Positions 31,903 through 42,834 of a stretch of DNA of 64,000 nucleotides are shown here, one piece after another; position 1 is the stretch's first letter; each line of letters starts with the position of its first letter. Source of the DNA: Catonia carolina (taxonomy: Eukaryota > Arthropoda > Insecta > Hemiptera > Achilidae). The stretch covers positions 80,735,969-80,799,968 of the forward strand of contig JAQMRL010000003.1 of assembly GCA_035578175.1 (NCBI GenBank), written 5' to 3'. The notes beneath the pieces are model-generated. The model ran no database searches and had not been told where the DNA came from. It saw nothing but the letters and a program-made list of their open reading frames with translations. The position numbers were made by a program, and so were the translations under genes.

Positions 31903-34599
31903 TTATAGAAGATCTCTGGCCCATTGACGTTTCAACCTGCGCTGCGGATTTCCTGGTAGTGATGCATCCGATAGTTTGGTGATTAATTCGTTGGGGTGAT
32001 CATGCAATTTTCTGTGAAAAACACTGTAGCTGGACTTAACTACTTCACTTATGAACGGAATATTAAGGTCGTCATGTAGAATTTTGTTGTTGACATAAAA
32101 AGGTGCGCAGGTGATTAAACGTAGGCATTTTGACTGAAAGGCTTGTAATTTTTGTAGATTGCTCGGTTTAGCTGTGCCATAAATTTGTAGTCCATAGGTC
32201 CATATTGGTTTGAGATAAACTTTGTATAGTAATAGTTTAGATTTTAGAGTCAGTGAAGAGCGGCGTCCAAGAAGTCGAAATAGTTCTTTCAATTTGGAGT
32301 TCAAAGTCAGTCTTTTGGTTTTTATATGAGTCGCCCAGGTGAGTCTCTTGTCAAAGTGAAGTCCAAGGTATTTAACTTTTTGTCGTTGTGGTATCGGTTT
32401 ATTGTCGAGGAATAGTTGAGGACATTCGCCTTTCCGGAGAGAAAAGGTGACATGCACTGATTTTGAAGCGTTGAATTGGATCCTCCAGATTTTTAACCAA
32501 TAATTTAAAAAGTTAATGTGACTTTGTAAATTATTACTTGCTGCTTCTGGCTTTACATCAGAAGAAAGGATGACTGTATCGTCAGCATAAGTCGCTAAGG
32601 TGGTGTTAGCAGATGCAGGTAGATCTGATGTATAGATGCTGTAAAGCAGTGGCGACAAGATTGATCCTTGTGGAACACCAGCGACGATTTGTTTGTAGTC
32701 AGACAGAGCCGTGTTATGTTTTACTTGAAAAAATCTGTCCGTTAAAAAGGAGCTGATGATTAAGAAATAGGCATCTGGCAAGAATTTTCTTAATTTATAT
32801 CGCAGACCTTGATGCCAAACTTTATCAAACGCTGCGCAAACATCAAAGAAGACGGCACTTACATATTTTTTTTGTTCAAAGCCAGAGGCAATTTGATCAA
32901 CGATTCTGTGTAGTTGATGAATTGTGCTGTGCCGTCGACGGAACCCAAATTGATGATTAGGGATTATACCTTGGTCTTCTACAAATATAAGCAGTCTTGG
33001 GAGTAAAAGTTTTTCGAATAATTTTGAAACTGTTGAAAGTAAACTGATGGGCCTGTAAGAAGATGGTTCGTGGATTGGTTTATTTTCTTTATGAAACATG
33101 ATAACTTGTGAAAATTTCCACTGTATAGGAAAGTGGGTGGTCCGCAAAATAGCATTAAAAATTTGCGTAATCAGAGTTAATCCTGCTTGTGGCAGTTCAC
33201 GTAGTACTTCAGCCGTTATCAAATCATATCCAGGAGATTTTTTTAGTGGCAATTGAGTAATTGCAGTCTTTATTTCTTGGTCAGTAAAATTGAGTGGAGG
33301 TAGACACAACTGTAAAGGTGAAGATACTTTATCTTCTATTAATTTTGTAAAAGCTGGTAAAGTATCACCATGTGGTTGGAACGTCTTTTCCAAGTGTTCA
33401 GCAAATAGGATGGCTTTTTCATTGTCAGATTTTGCCCATGTGTTGTCCAGTTTCCGAAGAGGAGGGCAGTGAGGAGTATAGCGTAGGAGTTTACCGGTTT
33501 CTTTCCATAGACTTCCATCTTTCGTATTCAGGTTCCTAACACGATTTTCTAGATTTTCATTTTTCACTGTACGTATGATAGATTTCAAGGTATTCGTAAG
33601 TTGATTGAGTCGTGTTTTATCAGTAGGTAGTCTTGAGTTTTGCCATTGTCTTCTAGCTTGCCTCTTCTCAGCAATTAATTTTCTTATGTAATGTGGATAG
33701 CAATGTTTTCTCTCCACCTTCTGTTGAAGGGGAGTCGAGGAGTTCCATGCTGCAACTTGTATCATCGTCGTGAAGTGCTCAACCGCAGATTCTACGTCAA
33801 CTGAATTTTTTAACGGGAGATGTAAGTTGAGTGAAGGTTGAAGTGATTCTCGAAACATATCCCAGTTCATAACTCCAGCTGTTAAAGAAGGTTTAATGGG
33901 AATTTCCGTAGGTTGGTCAGAAAGAACAAGTAAAACCGGCGAGTGATCGGACGACAAATCATCTAAGGGCGAAATTGAAGAGTGGAGATGAGAAACGCCT
34001 TTTGAAATAAAGAAGTCGAGAAGGTCAGGTAATTTACTATTTGCTGAAGGCCAGTATGTAGGTGTTCCAGTGGAATGAATATCAAGGTGGTTCTCCAGGA
34101 TAGCCTTTAGTAGTGCTCGGCCTCGTGGATTGATAATCCTTGATCCCCACTGTACATGCTTTGAGTTGTAATCTCCACCAGACAAGAAACGTTGACCAAG
34201 GGAAGAGAAGAATTCAGTGAAGTTTTCACATTTCAAAGAGAATCGTGGAGGGCAATACACTGCCGCTAGGTTTATGTCAAATTTTTTTAACTTTAAAGTG
34301 ACAGCTACAGCCTGAAACGATTCCGTAGGATGTTGAAGAGGATATTCGTTGTGTTGAATAGAAGACCGAATTAAAACAGCAGCACCTCCATATCCTCTAT
34401 CATCTGGTCTATCTGCCCTGTAAATTTTGTAACCTTTAATATAAAATTTAGATCTTGAAGTGAGATGCGTTTCCGAAACAAGCAATACGTCTATTCTATT
34501 GCTATGTAAAATGATTTCAAGCTCATTAAAATGATTTAATATGCCGTTAGCGTTCCATAATAGGATAGTTAGAGAACCAGATGTATAATTATTTGCCAT
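31903..34599 (-). CDS. LINE ORF2: endonuclease-reverse transcriptase
   Basis: 898 aa, the enzyme that nicks the target and copies the LINE RNA. The N-terminal AP-like endonuclease spans about residues 10-230 with 'LLWNANG' (13-19), 'SETHL' (E43), 'AAVYCPPR' (112-119), 'GGDYNSKHVQWGS' (D143, N145) and 'SSDHSPV' (D218, H219). RT spans about 450-720: 'KKSPGYDLI', 'SYRPISLLSTVSKLFEKLL' (514-532), motif A 'SAVFFDVCAAFDKVWH' (D586), motif B 'GVPQGSILSPLLY' (641-653), motif C 'YADD' (671-674) and 'VKYLGLHFDKRLTW'. The C-terminus ends 'RRLKRQWARDLL', typical of Jockey. Length fits the clade. The start ATG overlaps the ORF1 stop by 11 nt. No RNase H is evident. Confidence 0.97.
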   Translation of the reverse strand: MANNYTSGSLTILLWNANGILNHFNELEIILHSNRIDVLLVSETHLTSRSKFYIKGYKIYRADRPDDRGYGGAAVLIRSSIQHNEYPLQHPTESFQAVAVTLKLKKFDINLAAVYCPPRFSLKCENFTEFFSSLGQRFLSGGDYNSKHVQWGSRIINPRGRALLKAILENHLDIHSTGTPTYWPSANSKLPDLLDFFISKGVSHLHSSISPLDDLSSDHSPVLLVLSDQPTEIPIKPSLTAGVMNWDMFRESLQPSLNLHLPLKNSVDVESAVEHFTTMIQVAAWNSSTPLQQKVERKHCYPHYIRKLIAEKRQARRQWQNSRLPTDKTRLNQLTNTLKSIIRTVKNENLENRVRNLNTKDGSLWKETGKLLRYTPHCPPLRKLDNTWAKSDNEKAILFAEHLEKTFQPHGDTLPAFTKLIEDKVSSPLQLCLPPLNFTDQEIKTAITQLPLKKSPGYDLITAEVLRELPQAGLTLITQIFNAILRTTHFPIQWKFSQVIMFHKENKPIHEPSSYRPISLLSTVSKLFEKLLLPRLLIFVEDQGIIPNHQFGFRRRHSTIHQLHRIVDQIASGFEQKKYVSAVFFDVCAAFDKVWHQGLRYKLRKFLPDAYFLIISSFLTDRFFQVKHNTALSDYKQIVAGVPQGSILSPLLYSIYTSDLPASANTTLATYADDTVILSSDVKPEAASNNLQSHINFLNYWLKIWRIQFNASKSVHVTFSLRKGECPQLFLDNKPIPQRQKVKYLGLHFDKRLTWATHIKTKRLTLNSKLKELFRLLGRRSSLTLKSKLLLYKVYLKPIWTYGLQIYGTAKPSNLQKLQAFQSKCLRLITCAPFYVNNKILHDDLNIPFISEVVKSSYSVFHRKLHDHPNELITKLSDASLPGNPQRRLKRQWARDLL

Positions 34600-35908
34600 T
34601 TTGTTGTAGAAGGGCTTGAATTAGTTGTGACATCAATGTTATCATTGGAGTAAAAAGGGATTTCATTTCTGCAATAAAAGACGTAATTTGTTCGGAGACG
34701 TTAAGAGAGGGTGACGTAGAGTCGTCGGCCACTGCTCGACTGTACGAAACAGAAGGGCGTCGGTGTGGATTTAAGTTAGTGGTGGATATTTCTTCTGTTT
34801 TTGAAGGGGATGTCGAATCAATAGATGTATTGGTGTTGCAGAATTGTCGGCTGCTGTTCCGACTTGGTAGATGCGGGAAAGCTGTTATAGATGCAGTTGA
34901 TGGAGGTTGAGGTGGACAAGAAATTTTTGATTTTGTTGCGAGAGCAGGGGAGCGTCGGTTTTGTAGATCTTTGTGAACGGTGCAACCGCGATAGTTCGCC
35001 GGATGTTTACCATTGCATAGAGCACATACGGCTTCAGTGGTTCTTGGTTTAGTGCATGTTTTAGAATCATGCTGGCCCGCACAGCGAACACATCTATGTG
35101 GTAAATTACAATATGATTTTGTATGCCCATATCTTTGGCAACGAGTGCATTGTATAATTTGTCTTTTGTGGCGAGGTTCTTCAACTTGTATTTTAGAATT
35201 AAGTAGGAATTTAAGGTCAAAGATAGAATTAGTTGTTGCATTTTGTTCCAAATCGATGAAATACAACGGTAATTTAATTTTTTCTTTGGAGACAATGTTA
35301 GTTACATTTCTAACTGGAAAACCTTTATTTTTCAGTTCAGCAGATATTAGGTCTTCACCAACTGATGGGTGAAGTCCTCGAATAACGACCCGAAATGCTT
35401 TGTCATCAGCAAGCTGATAGGTGTAAAACTCAGCACCGTTGTCTCGTAGAGTTTTTACAATAGTACGGTATGCTAATGGTGTGGTCGGGTAAATTGTTAA
35501 GCCATTTATAGTAGAGACACATTTAAAGGCATCAGGTCCAGTTACATTTTCAAGCATTTTATAAAAAGGTATAAATTTAACATCAGATTTTAGGTAGATA
35601 GGAGGTGGACGAGTTAGTTTCGCTTCATTTGAAGATGATTCGTTTGACGCTGATTCGCTATTTACAGACAATAGCACGTCGAACTTGTTGGCGGAAGTAT
35701 ATGAAGCTGTTTCTTTTCGTGGGTCTCTAGGAGATCTTTTACTACTGGTCGATGTAGATTCTAAAGAACTTTCGTCATTTTGTCGTTTTCTGTTATTAAT
35801 GACGTCTTTCCAGCCCGCATGTAAATTAGCATAAGAATCGGACATGATTGCCTCATTAGATGTAACTGATCTAATTGAGTCGTTCACTAACGAACCGGCA
35901 ATCGCCAT
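34589..35908 (-). CDS. LINE ORF1: gag-like nucleic-acid-binding protein
   Basis: 439 aa, presumed to bind the LINE RNA in an RNP. It has a low-complexity Ser/Asn-rich N-terminus (about 40-95), then a folded part with the PRE_C2HC-like block 'FRVVIRGLHPSVGEDLISAE' (172-191) through 'LPLYFIDLEQ'. Three zinc knuckles follow: C254-C257-H262-C267, C273-C276-H280-C285 and C295-C298-H302-C309. The tail is Ser/Pro-rich with a hydrophobic C-terminus. The most upstream in-frame ATG is used. Its last codons and stop (ATGGCAAATAA) contain the ORF2 start. Order and domains are as expected for Jockey-clade ORF1. Confidence 0.95.
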   Translation of the reverse strand: MAIAGSLVNDSIRSVTSNEAIMSDSYANLHAGWKDVINNRKRQNDESSLESTSTSSKRSPRDPRKETASYTSANKFDVLLSVNSESASNESSSNEAKLTRPPPIYLKSDVKFIPFYKMLENVTGPDAFKCVSTINGLTIYPTTPLAYRTIVKTLRDNGAEFYTYQLADDKAFRVVIRGLHPSVGEDLISAELKNKGFPVRNVTNIVSKEKIKLPLYFIDLEQNATTNSIFDLKFLLNSKIQVEEPRHKRQIIQCTRCQRYGHTKSYCNLPHRCVRCAGQHDSKTCTKPRTTEAVCALCNGKHPANYRGCTVHKDLQNRRSPALATKSKISCPPQPPSTASITAFPHLPSRNSSRQFCNTNTSIDSTSPSKTEEISTTNLNPHRRPSVSYSRAVADDSTSPSLNVSEQITSFIAEMKSLFTPMITLMSQLIQALLQQNGK

Positions 35909-36421
35909 GTCAGACGGTTTGTTTACAATAACCTTAGATGTTGTCTAAGGTATTTAATGGAAATAATAAATTAAAAAGTATAAAAAAAGTCTCACTTACT
36001 CGACAAATCTAACAGTATGTCAGTTAAAAAAAATAAAGTTACCGCTTCCAAAACAAAAACGAATTCTTGTTGCCGTGAAACCCGCTGTTTACATCGGTGG
36101 TTACCACTTCATTGTTTTTAATTCATTCACTAGTCACTATTTAAATAAAAACCGTAAATAAATTAACTTATAGTCCCTTGCTTCGGCTTTACACTATAGA
36201 TAAGTTAAATAATAATTACTTCAAATTAATTATCCATTTTTTAGTTTTTTTTATAGCAAATTCAAAAAAGGGATAACAACATTCGCTCAGCTGATTTTTT
36301 ATTCAGTGTTTATTTTAGAAAGATAATACAATACTTGCATTAAGTATGTTGTGTAATAAAAAATTACTGTATCATTTTCGGTTTAACATAAACAACTCTT
36401 ACGTTTTGTTGACTCTTTAGT
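35909..36421 (-). promoter_or_regulatory. 5' UTR of the intact LINE, presumed internal promoter
   Basis: From the element's first base next to the TSD to the ORF1 start. Jockey-type elements normally carry an internal Pol II promoter in this region; that role is inferred, as no defining motif was identified. The first bases on the minus strand are ACTAAAGAGTCAACAAAACG. Confidence 0.45.
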
Positions 36422-36434
36422 CGGATTGGAACCT
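36422..36434. repeat. Target-site duplication, 5' side of the LINE
   Basis: CGGATTGGAACCT, identical to 31644-31656. Confidence 0.9.
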
Positions 36435-37312
36435 AAAGAAGAAAAATGATCTAATTCTATTTGTTAGTATTATAGCTAAGTTAAATTATTAATTGTGTAA
36501 ATAAATTATTAATTTTCATAAGTTTAAAGTAAGTCTGTTTATTATTTATTATAACCAAATTCCAAACGAATCTAGGCTTTGGTGTTACAGTATTAACACA
36601 TTGGCTTGAACTGTAGTAATTTTTCACATAGGATATTATTAATACCTAAAACATATATGTTTTTAGTAATAAATTCAGAGCTTATTTATAAATGTAAACT
36701 ATATTATGATATACATTTCAAATAAACTAAAATTATTTTTGAAACCGTATTCAATAATTTTTTATTAAAGGTGATCCAATCAAGTTTTCATGTTTATTTA
36801 AAAAATCATTTCCAATGATTTATTTTATTACAAAAAAAGGTAAATTGACAACAATAAAAATGTAAGTAACACTCTAATAAATAATATTAATACAGGAGAT
36901 AATCAATCTGGGTTGGACGAGTGGGCCGAGTGAATTGTTATAGCAGCAAAACAAACAGATAGAACGTTACGTGTGGTGGTGTTGGTGGAGGTGGTGGTAG
37001 CAGCAACATAAACTATCAGATACAAATGTCCATATACGTAGTCAATGAGAGCAACAGGTCTTGTTGCATGATAGACCATGCTAATAACGCTAGGTTATGC
37101 TTAACTAGGCTAGTTAAACCGTATAGGAATGTAATACCCGATTAACAGTCGAATTATTATCGATGAATTTCACCATATTTTATTTTTAAATACATTTTTT
37201 TATTAAATCAATCCGATATATTTTTTAAAATAAAATTGTCTGCAACTATTTATTTAAAACTAAAAAAAAATTTCTTTAATAAACTAATACAGTAGGTACT
37301 ATAATAAAATAT
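36435..37312. other. No gene; unique-looking patch at 36880-37120
   Basis: AT-rich, with a more complex patch containing GGTGGTGTTGGTGGAGGTGG at about 36970-37005. No coding pattern recognised. Confidence 0.4.
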
Positions 37313-37656
37313 GTGTTGTTTAGGTCTTCAGCCGAAAGACTCGTTTAAATCTATAGTTTACATTTGCCTTCCTCACTGAATGAAAAAGTATAGCTACTTA
37401 TCAGCATAACAGGCCCTCTGAAAAGCATCTACTTTCCACCGTGAAAATGACATCTTCACTTCATTCACCACAGAATCTAGTTGTACTCTCAGAGAAGATA
37501 ACTCTAGTTAGTGTCTTTTACACCTAAACCTCTTCTGTTCTAAAATGCTTCATACAATTGGCTGATTATGTGACAAGAAACAGAATTTTTTTTGTAGCCC
37601 TGGAACTAGCAGATCGAGTGCAAATAATTAAACACTCCATTATGCCTGTCATGGGC
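37313..37656 (-). mobile_element. (CAA)n-tailed SINE-like element, internally deleted
   Basis: Starts GTTGTTTAGGTCTTCAGCC and ends CCTGTCATGGGCA, so both termini are present, but several internal blocks are shortened. The flanks AATAAAATAT and AATAAAAATAT may be an imperfect TSD. Confidence 0.75.
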
Positions 37657-37659
37657 ATT

Positions 37660-40600
37660 CAATAAAAATATAACCCCAACAATATACGCAGCCACCCACT
37701 GGCGTTAACAATAAATTATTCAATTCTTTTACTTAAACTACTTTCTTAAACTATTTTACTTCAATTCGTAATTTGGATTGTGCAAAAAACTGCACTATGA
37801 CTAAATTCTAGATAATATTGAACAAAAAACATTAAAAAATGGCATGATTTATTATTTATTTATAATTAAATTTAAACTAGAGTCTATTGAAACAGTTTTA
37901 ATACTTTCATAAACAAGAAAGAAAAATTAGTTCCTATTTGTAAACAGTTTTATATGAGAAATTAAGCTATAGGCCTATATTGAAAATCATAGATAGCCTA
38001 CGTATCATGATTAACATGACTATAGGCCTATACTATGTAAAAAATAGTACTAAAGGTTGAAAAACATGACCATTATAAATTCTGAAGCACGACATTTTTT
38101 AAATGTCGTATTATCAAGAGTTCCTTCTCCACCTTCTTTTTAATCCTTGATGTACGAATCTTATATCATATGTTTTGGCTATATCTTGAATCAATATCTT
38201 TTAAATATCCTTGAACTATCTTGAATTTTTTCTATATCTTGAATTAATATCTTTTAAATATCCTTGAATCATCTTAAATTTTGGCTGTATCTTGCAATTA
38301 TATCTTTTAAATATCCTTGAATTTTGGCTATATCTTGAATTAACGAGTTTTGATGTTGATATAGTAGAGTTTGATGTATAATTGTTTACGACAGTCCACT
38401 ATAACCTACGTAAAAGTGATGTTTAGCCATTATGTAAAACTAAATTTGAGAAATAGGTTTTATGATTAGGCGATATTTCGATTGGAATGTTAAAAATTTT
38501 CTTTTAGTGATTGGTTTTACACGCTGAAAAATTGTAATTCATATGAGATTTTTCGTAATAGGTTTTAAATTAGCTACAATTGAAACTAAATTTAAGTTAT
38601 TTTGCATGGAACTAAAGTAAATAATTTAATATTGAATCAGGTATTTAGTCAAAATTTTCATTCTTATAAAAATATCTAACTATAGAATAGATTAGAAAAT
38701 ATTTACAAATCAGTTATTCATAGTGTTAAATATTACAAAATACAGAATAGCTGTTTCATAGAATTTTAAAATATGTGATGGAAAAAAAGGTGTTAGGTAG
38801 GATATACAGGATAGAAGTGAGTTTATAAAAAAAATTAAGAAACTAAGGAATCCCAACAGAACGAGAAGACGACAAAAAAGACAACAATAAATGATCAGAA
38901 GAAAGGAAGAAAGAAATTAATGAAATAACTAAAAACGTTTGAGAATGACGAAAAATAACAATGAAGAAAAAACATCAGGCGAGAGATAAAAATCATTTAA
39001 CGTGGTCATAAGTGGGCAGATATGGTAAACGAAAAAAAATCAAATCAGGTATTTATTACATAATCGGGTTTGTTTTTTAAAATAAAATTATATGAATTTA
39101 TATCTTTTTTCTTAGGAAATCAAAGTAAATTTCTACCAGGTGACTTAATCTAACCCGAAGGCCAATAAAACATTTATTTTATATGATATTTAATGATCCC
39201 AGCAGCATTTCCTCCAGGGTGATGTTGTGACGCTACGATGGAGATGAATTTGATTGAAATGGCAAAGCCGGAAATGACGAAATTTGGAAGATATGATAGT
39301 GATGATAAAACAGAATATTATTGAGGGAGATCCTTACACCAAAGACGAGGAAGAAGTATAAAATTTAGAAGATTCTGAATAGTCATAAAATTTCGAGCGA
39401 AATCTTAAAATGATTTTGTAGGTTTTTTATTTTCAACAAATCTCTTTTATATAAAGCTTAAGATGTCGGTTAAGTAGGGTGAATGAAGAGGCCCAAATGA
39501 AAAAACAGAAACTTTTAAAAAATCATTCTGTTTCTGAAAAAAATTAAACAATTTCATAATGAAATAACTTATAAATATTTTGATGGACCTTAGAAAAGAA
39601 CTTGCTGAAATCTTGATGTAATACTGATTTACGATGTTGCACGTAAACATTGGAGTTTGTGAATGAGGGTTGTTTGGTAAGAAATTTTTTTAAATAAAAT
39701 TGTTTTTTAATATCTCAGGGAAACAAAGTAATAAATATTGAGATGGATTAGCGTGTAGTGCAGGTATTAGTGATAAAAACCAATTAGTTTTTAAATACTT
39801 GATAAGTAAATTGTACATTGTGTACATTGTGTATTACTAATTAAATTGAAGGTTTATATCAATTAATTTTAACACGTAAGGTGTTACATTTCTAAAAATA
39901 TAAAGCCTGATTAAAATGAAAATAATGTTGGAGCCAAATAAAGTAATTTAAATTATAAAAATTAGTGGACGAAGGTAAAATGTTGGTGGGCAGGATGAGC
40001 TTAGCAATTCAGTTTGCAAGATAAAACGCGTAGGTGTGGGGAGACAAACAATTTAGGATAAAAATGATGTGTAATTGGAGAGGAATTGATGGGTTTAAAG
40101 GGGGCTTGGAGGCGGACAGTAGACGGGAGGAGCCGGAGAGAGGAGCACCTTGACGTAAGCCTAACAAATAGTCTGACCATCGTCAAATCCTCGTCCCCCG
40201 TGATAAAGTATCTGCGGTTATCTCAGCCGGGGTAATTTCCCAAGAGATATTGCACCACTGTCCTGTTGGAAATTCTTGATATTTTTTACCCCCGGTGTAC
40301 TTTTTTGTGTGCTTTTTCCCGGCTCACCCTCTTTGTCCAGCTTCCCTCTCGTTTCTTTTTCACCCTTCCGCCGGTCCACGACCCAAACCCCCTACCTCAA
40401 ACGAGTCCCTTCCCCGCAACCCGGCCAAGACACCCGGGACAGGCTCTATGCAAAGCTCTTGCAGCCCTCTACTACCGCCGGACTCTATGTTGATTTGAGA
40501 AATTTGCATACAACCACGGGGAATTCTGAAGTATTCCGTTTATTACAAGTTCTTAATTAATGAATAAAACAAAAAAAGTTCTTACTCGGCCCTTGAATGG

Positions 40601-41440
40601 TATTTTAATGCGGCGCAACGTTTCAATTATTTTTCTTTACGAATTATCTGCCCTCCGAGCATTACCCAATTAGTGAGTGGTCAGAACAAAGCTTCTTCCG
40701 TGCCAACGTTATTGTGCAATTTCACTCAATATCTTAATCTCGTGGCCTTTTTCTAGTTAAAAATATTACAAATATTCGTAATTTCCTGTTATAACCGATA
40801 AAAATTTCTCTTTGTATTTTAAAGTAAAAATACTTTTATCGTAGAACAATATATTTAAAAATTATACAACGTATTAGAATTTAATATTATTAAAAGGTTT
40901 TAAAATTGATAGAAAATTGAATTTCTTACACAACTTCCATTTTTAAATTTATGAATACTACACACACTAAGAGAAGAATATTATTTAAAAACCAACATTA
41001 TTTAATATGATATTATATATAAATTAAATTTACTAAACTGATTATGCCTCTATTACTTTACGAAACTATTTTATTTTAAACGAAATTCAATCTCCAATTA
41101 GGAAAAGAGTAGCCCTAATCGTACATACTGTAATTAGAATCAGATAAAAAAATATATATTTTTGGTAGCCAATTTATGAAAAACGAAAATTATAATAATT
41201 TTTGTAAAAATCACTCATCCAAATTTTACAAATAAATAGCTACATAAAATAGTATAATAACTTAAGTTCTACTGTATTGGAGCCAAAAATCTGCACTGTA
41301 TTAATAAATTACCACAATCTTTAAAAAAAAATTACGTTAATCTTTATTAGATAAAACTAAAACATTTTCTTGATTGATAAACGTGTTTTTGTTTGTTTAG
41401 GACGATTTTAGATCAATAAAGGAACTTAAATATTTGTGGA
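37660..41440. other. Longest repeat-poor stretch; no gene; complex blocks at 39.2 and 40.0-40.8 kb
   Basis: Mostly AT-rich. Exceptions are a minisatellite (38179-38341), a complex patch at 39170-39340, and a markedly GC-richer block at 40000-40780 (CCGGCCAAGACACCCGGGAC, GCGGTTATCTCAGCCGGGG). That block has overlapping short frames in several phases, none with a recognisable protein. No copy of these patches is elsewhere in the window. Confidence 0.45.
38179..38341. repeat. Minisatellite, 53-bp unit, just over three units
   Basis: Units starting CTATATCTTGAAT (or CTGTATCTTGCAA) begin at 38179, 38232, 38285 and 38328, each with TATCTTTTAAATATCCTTGAA inside. The last interval is 10 bp shorter. 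Confidence 0.85.
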
Positions 41441-41444
41441 AGTT

Positions 41445-41930
41445 TATTGTACCTATCGTTCTCAGCAGAGATGCTACTCTACCATGTAGACCCTAAAAAA
41501 TTTAGTAAATTAACTAAATTTAAAAAAAGCGTAGGAGTTGTTTTTGAGAAAATCGCACATAAGCGAAAAATATTATTTTTTAAATGTTATTTTTGAGAAA
41601 ATCGGACAAATAAACTATAAACGGTTGATCGATTTTCATGAAAATGTTTGTGTCGAGTCACCTTGTGGTATCTGACTTAAGTTCCAAGTTTTACCTTCGT
41701 ACGCTATTTTGTTTTGAGATATTTTCTTCACACTTCACACACACACACACACACTCGCACACACGCACACACGCACACACACACACACAAACACACATAG
41801 ACCATCTGGTAAGAAAATATTTTTTCGTAGGTCAGGGGGCCAGAAAACGTGTATTACCAAAGAAAACTCGATTTTTAAAATCGACTTGAAAAGAATACTA
41901 CCTACTTTCCTTCCCTGTATATTTATGAGT
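41445..41930 (-). mobile_element. HINE-like element, partial, interrupted by a CAA-tailed element
   Basis: Contains GAGAAAATCGCACATAAGCG, the GATTTTCATGAAAATGTTTG block, an AC tract, and the 5' block ending CTTTCCTTCCCTGTATATT. There the 41938-42295 element has inserted; degraded family sequence (GAGCAAGAAAAAGTGAAAAG) resumes at about 42310. The hairpin end is missing. Confidence 0.65.
41738..41800. repeat. (AC)n microsatellite inside the HINE-like copy
   Basis: AC units with G interruptions, in the family's usual internal position. Confidence 0.85.
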
Positions 41931-41937
41931 GTTGGTG

Positions 41938-42295
41938 CTTAGGTTAACAGCCGAAAGGCTGGTTTGAACTTCTGGAGGTTTTACTAAGTAAAAACGAGGA
42001 ATGAGATGTTTTACTATTGCCTTCCTCACTGAGTTGAAAGAGTATGCTTATCAACATGCCAGGCCCTCCTGAAAGCACTTACTTTTCACCCTGCAAATGA
42101 CACCTTTACTTCATTCACCTGGCTGTATAGTGAAATTTCATTACCCTCAGAGAAGATACCTCTGATTAGTGTCATTTACACCTCTACCTCTTCTATAACT
42201 GGCTGACCATGTGATAAGAAACAGTACTACTTTTTGTAGTCCTGGAACTAGCAGATTGAGTGCAAAATATTAACACTCTACTTGCTTGTTACAGG
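41938..42295 (-). mobile_element. (CAA)n-tailed SINE-like element nested in the HINE-like copy
   Basis: Runs from AGGTTAACAGCCGAAAGGCT to GCTTGTTACAGGCA. The host sequence on both sides is HINE 5'-end sequence, with TATATTTATG and GATATTTTTG as a possible imperfect TSD. This dates the CAA element as younger than that HINE copy. Confidence 0.75.
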
Positions 42296-42499
42296 CAGAT
42301 ATTTTTGTAGAGCAAGAAAAAGTGAAAAGTTTAAAAAGGTAATAATTAATAATTATTTAGGTAATGCGTAACAACATGGATAAATATAGGCTATATAAAT
42401 GTTATTGATATATATGAAACTTAACATTGGTTTAATGGTTTTTTTATTTGATTTTAGGTCGAACTAGTCTGTACATTAATGCTAATGCAAAAAATTTGG

Positions 42500-42600
42500 A
42501 ATGATAAAAACCCTGACAGGGAATTTAACCAAAGACTCATGGCGTAAAAGCAAGTTGTGCTGATCACTTCACAACGGACCGGCCGTGTAGTACGAAATCA
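42500..42600 (-). mobile_element. tRNA-like SINE head, decayed
   Basis: Minus strand: CCGTTGTGAAGTGATCAGCA (A-box region) and GGTTAAATTCCC (B box with one change). A SINE-1-type 3' end (GTTGATGTGACTCAAA) lies on the opposite strand at about 42815, so the two probably belong to different insertions. Confidence 0.4.
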
Positions 42601-42834
42601 GGTTTATCTTAACATGCTCTTCTTAATGTTTGTCTTTCTTAAGGTGTCCTCTGAAGGTTTACCTTCTTTCCTTCAGAAGTTTTGCAAATACAGTTAAAAA
42701 GAACTGTTAATCACACAAAAATTACACAGTTCAATTCAACACAGTTGAATTACAATTACGTTCATTTTGCGGACAGACAGCCAACAGCCTACAACGTAAT
42801 TAATAATTTGTTGATGTGACTCAAACTGTAAAGA

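Larger units (their letters stand above)
31657..36421 (-). mobile_element. Full-length, apparently intact Jockey-clade LINE
   Basis: A 4.77-kb element in minus orientation: roughly 513-bp 5' UTR, ORF1, ORF2, a roughly 250-bp 3' UTR with TTTATT-rich runs, and an A-tail seen as a T-run at the left end. A 13-bp TSD brackets it. Both ORFs are uninterrupted, the strongest sign in the window of recent transposition. A 5'-truncated relative of the same family lies at 44918-45441. Whether it is transcribed or mobile now cannot be judged from sequence. Confidence 0.93.

Noticed and set aside
33290..33472. Plus-strand ORF inside the LINE
   Set aside because: Antisense shadow of ORF2.
34885..35372. Frames of 136 and 119 codons overlapping LINE ORF1
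   Set aside because: Out-of-frame and antisense shadows of ORF1; the zinc-knuckle frame is the real one.
40266..40560. Three overlapping plus-strand ORFs as coding exons
   Set aside because: All three phases are open because the segment is pyrimidine-rich; no conserved motif and no splice structure that I could support.
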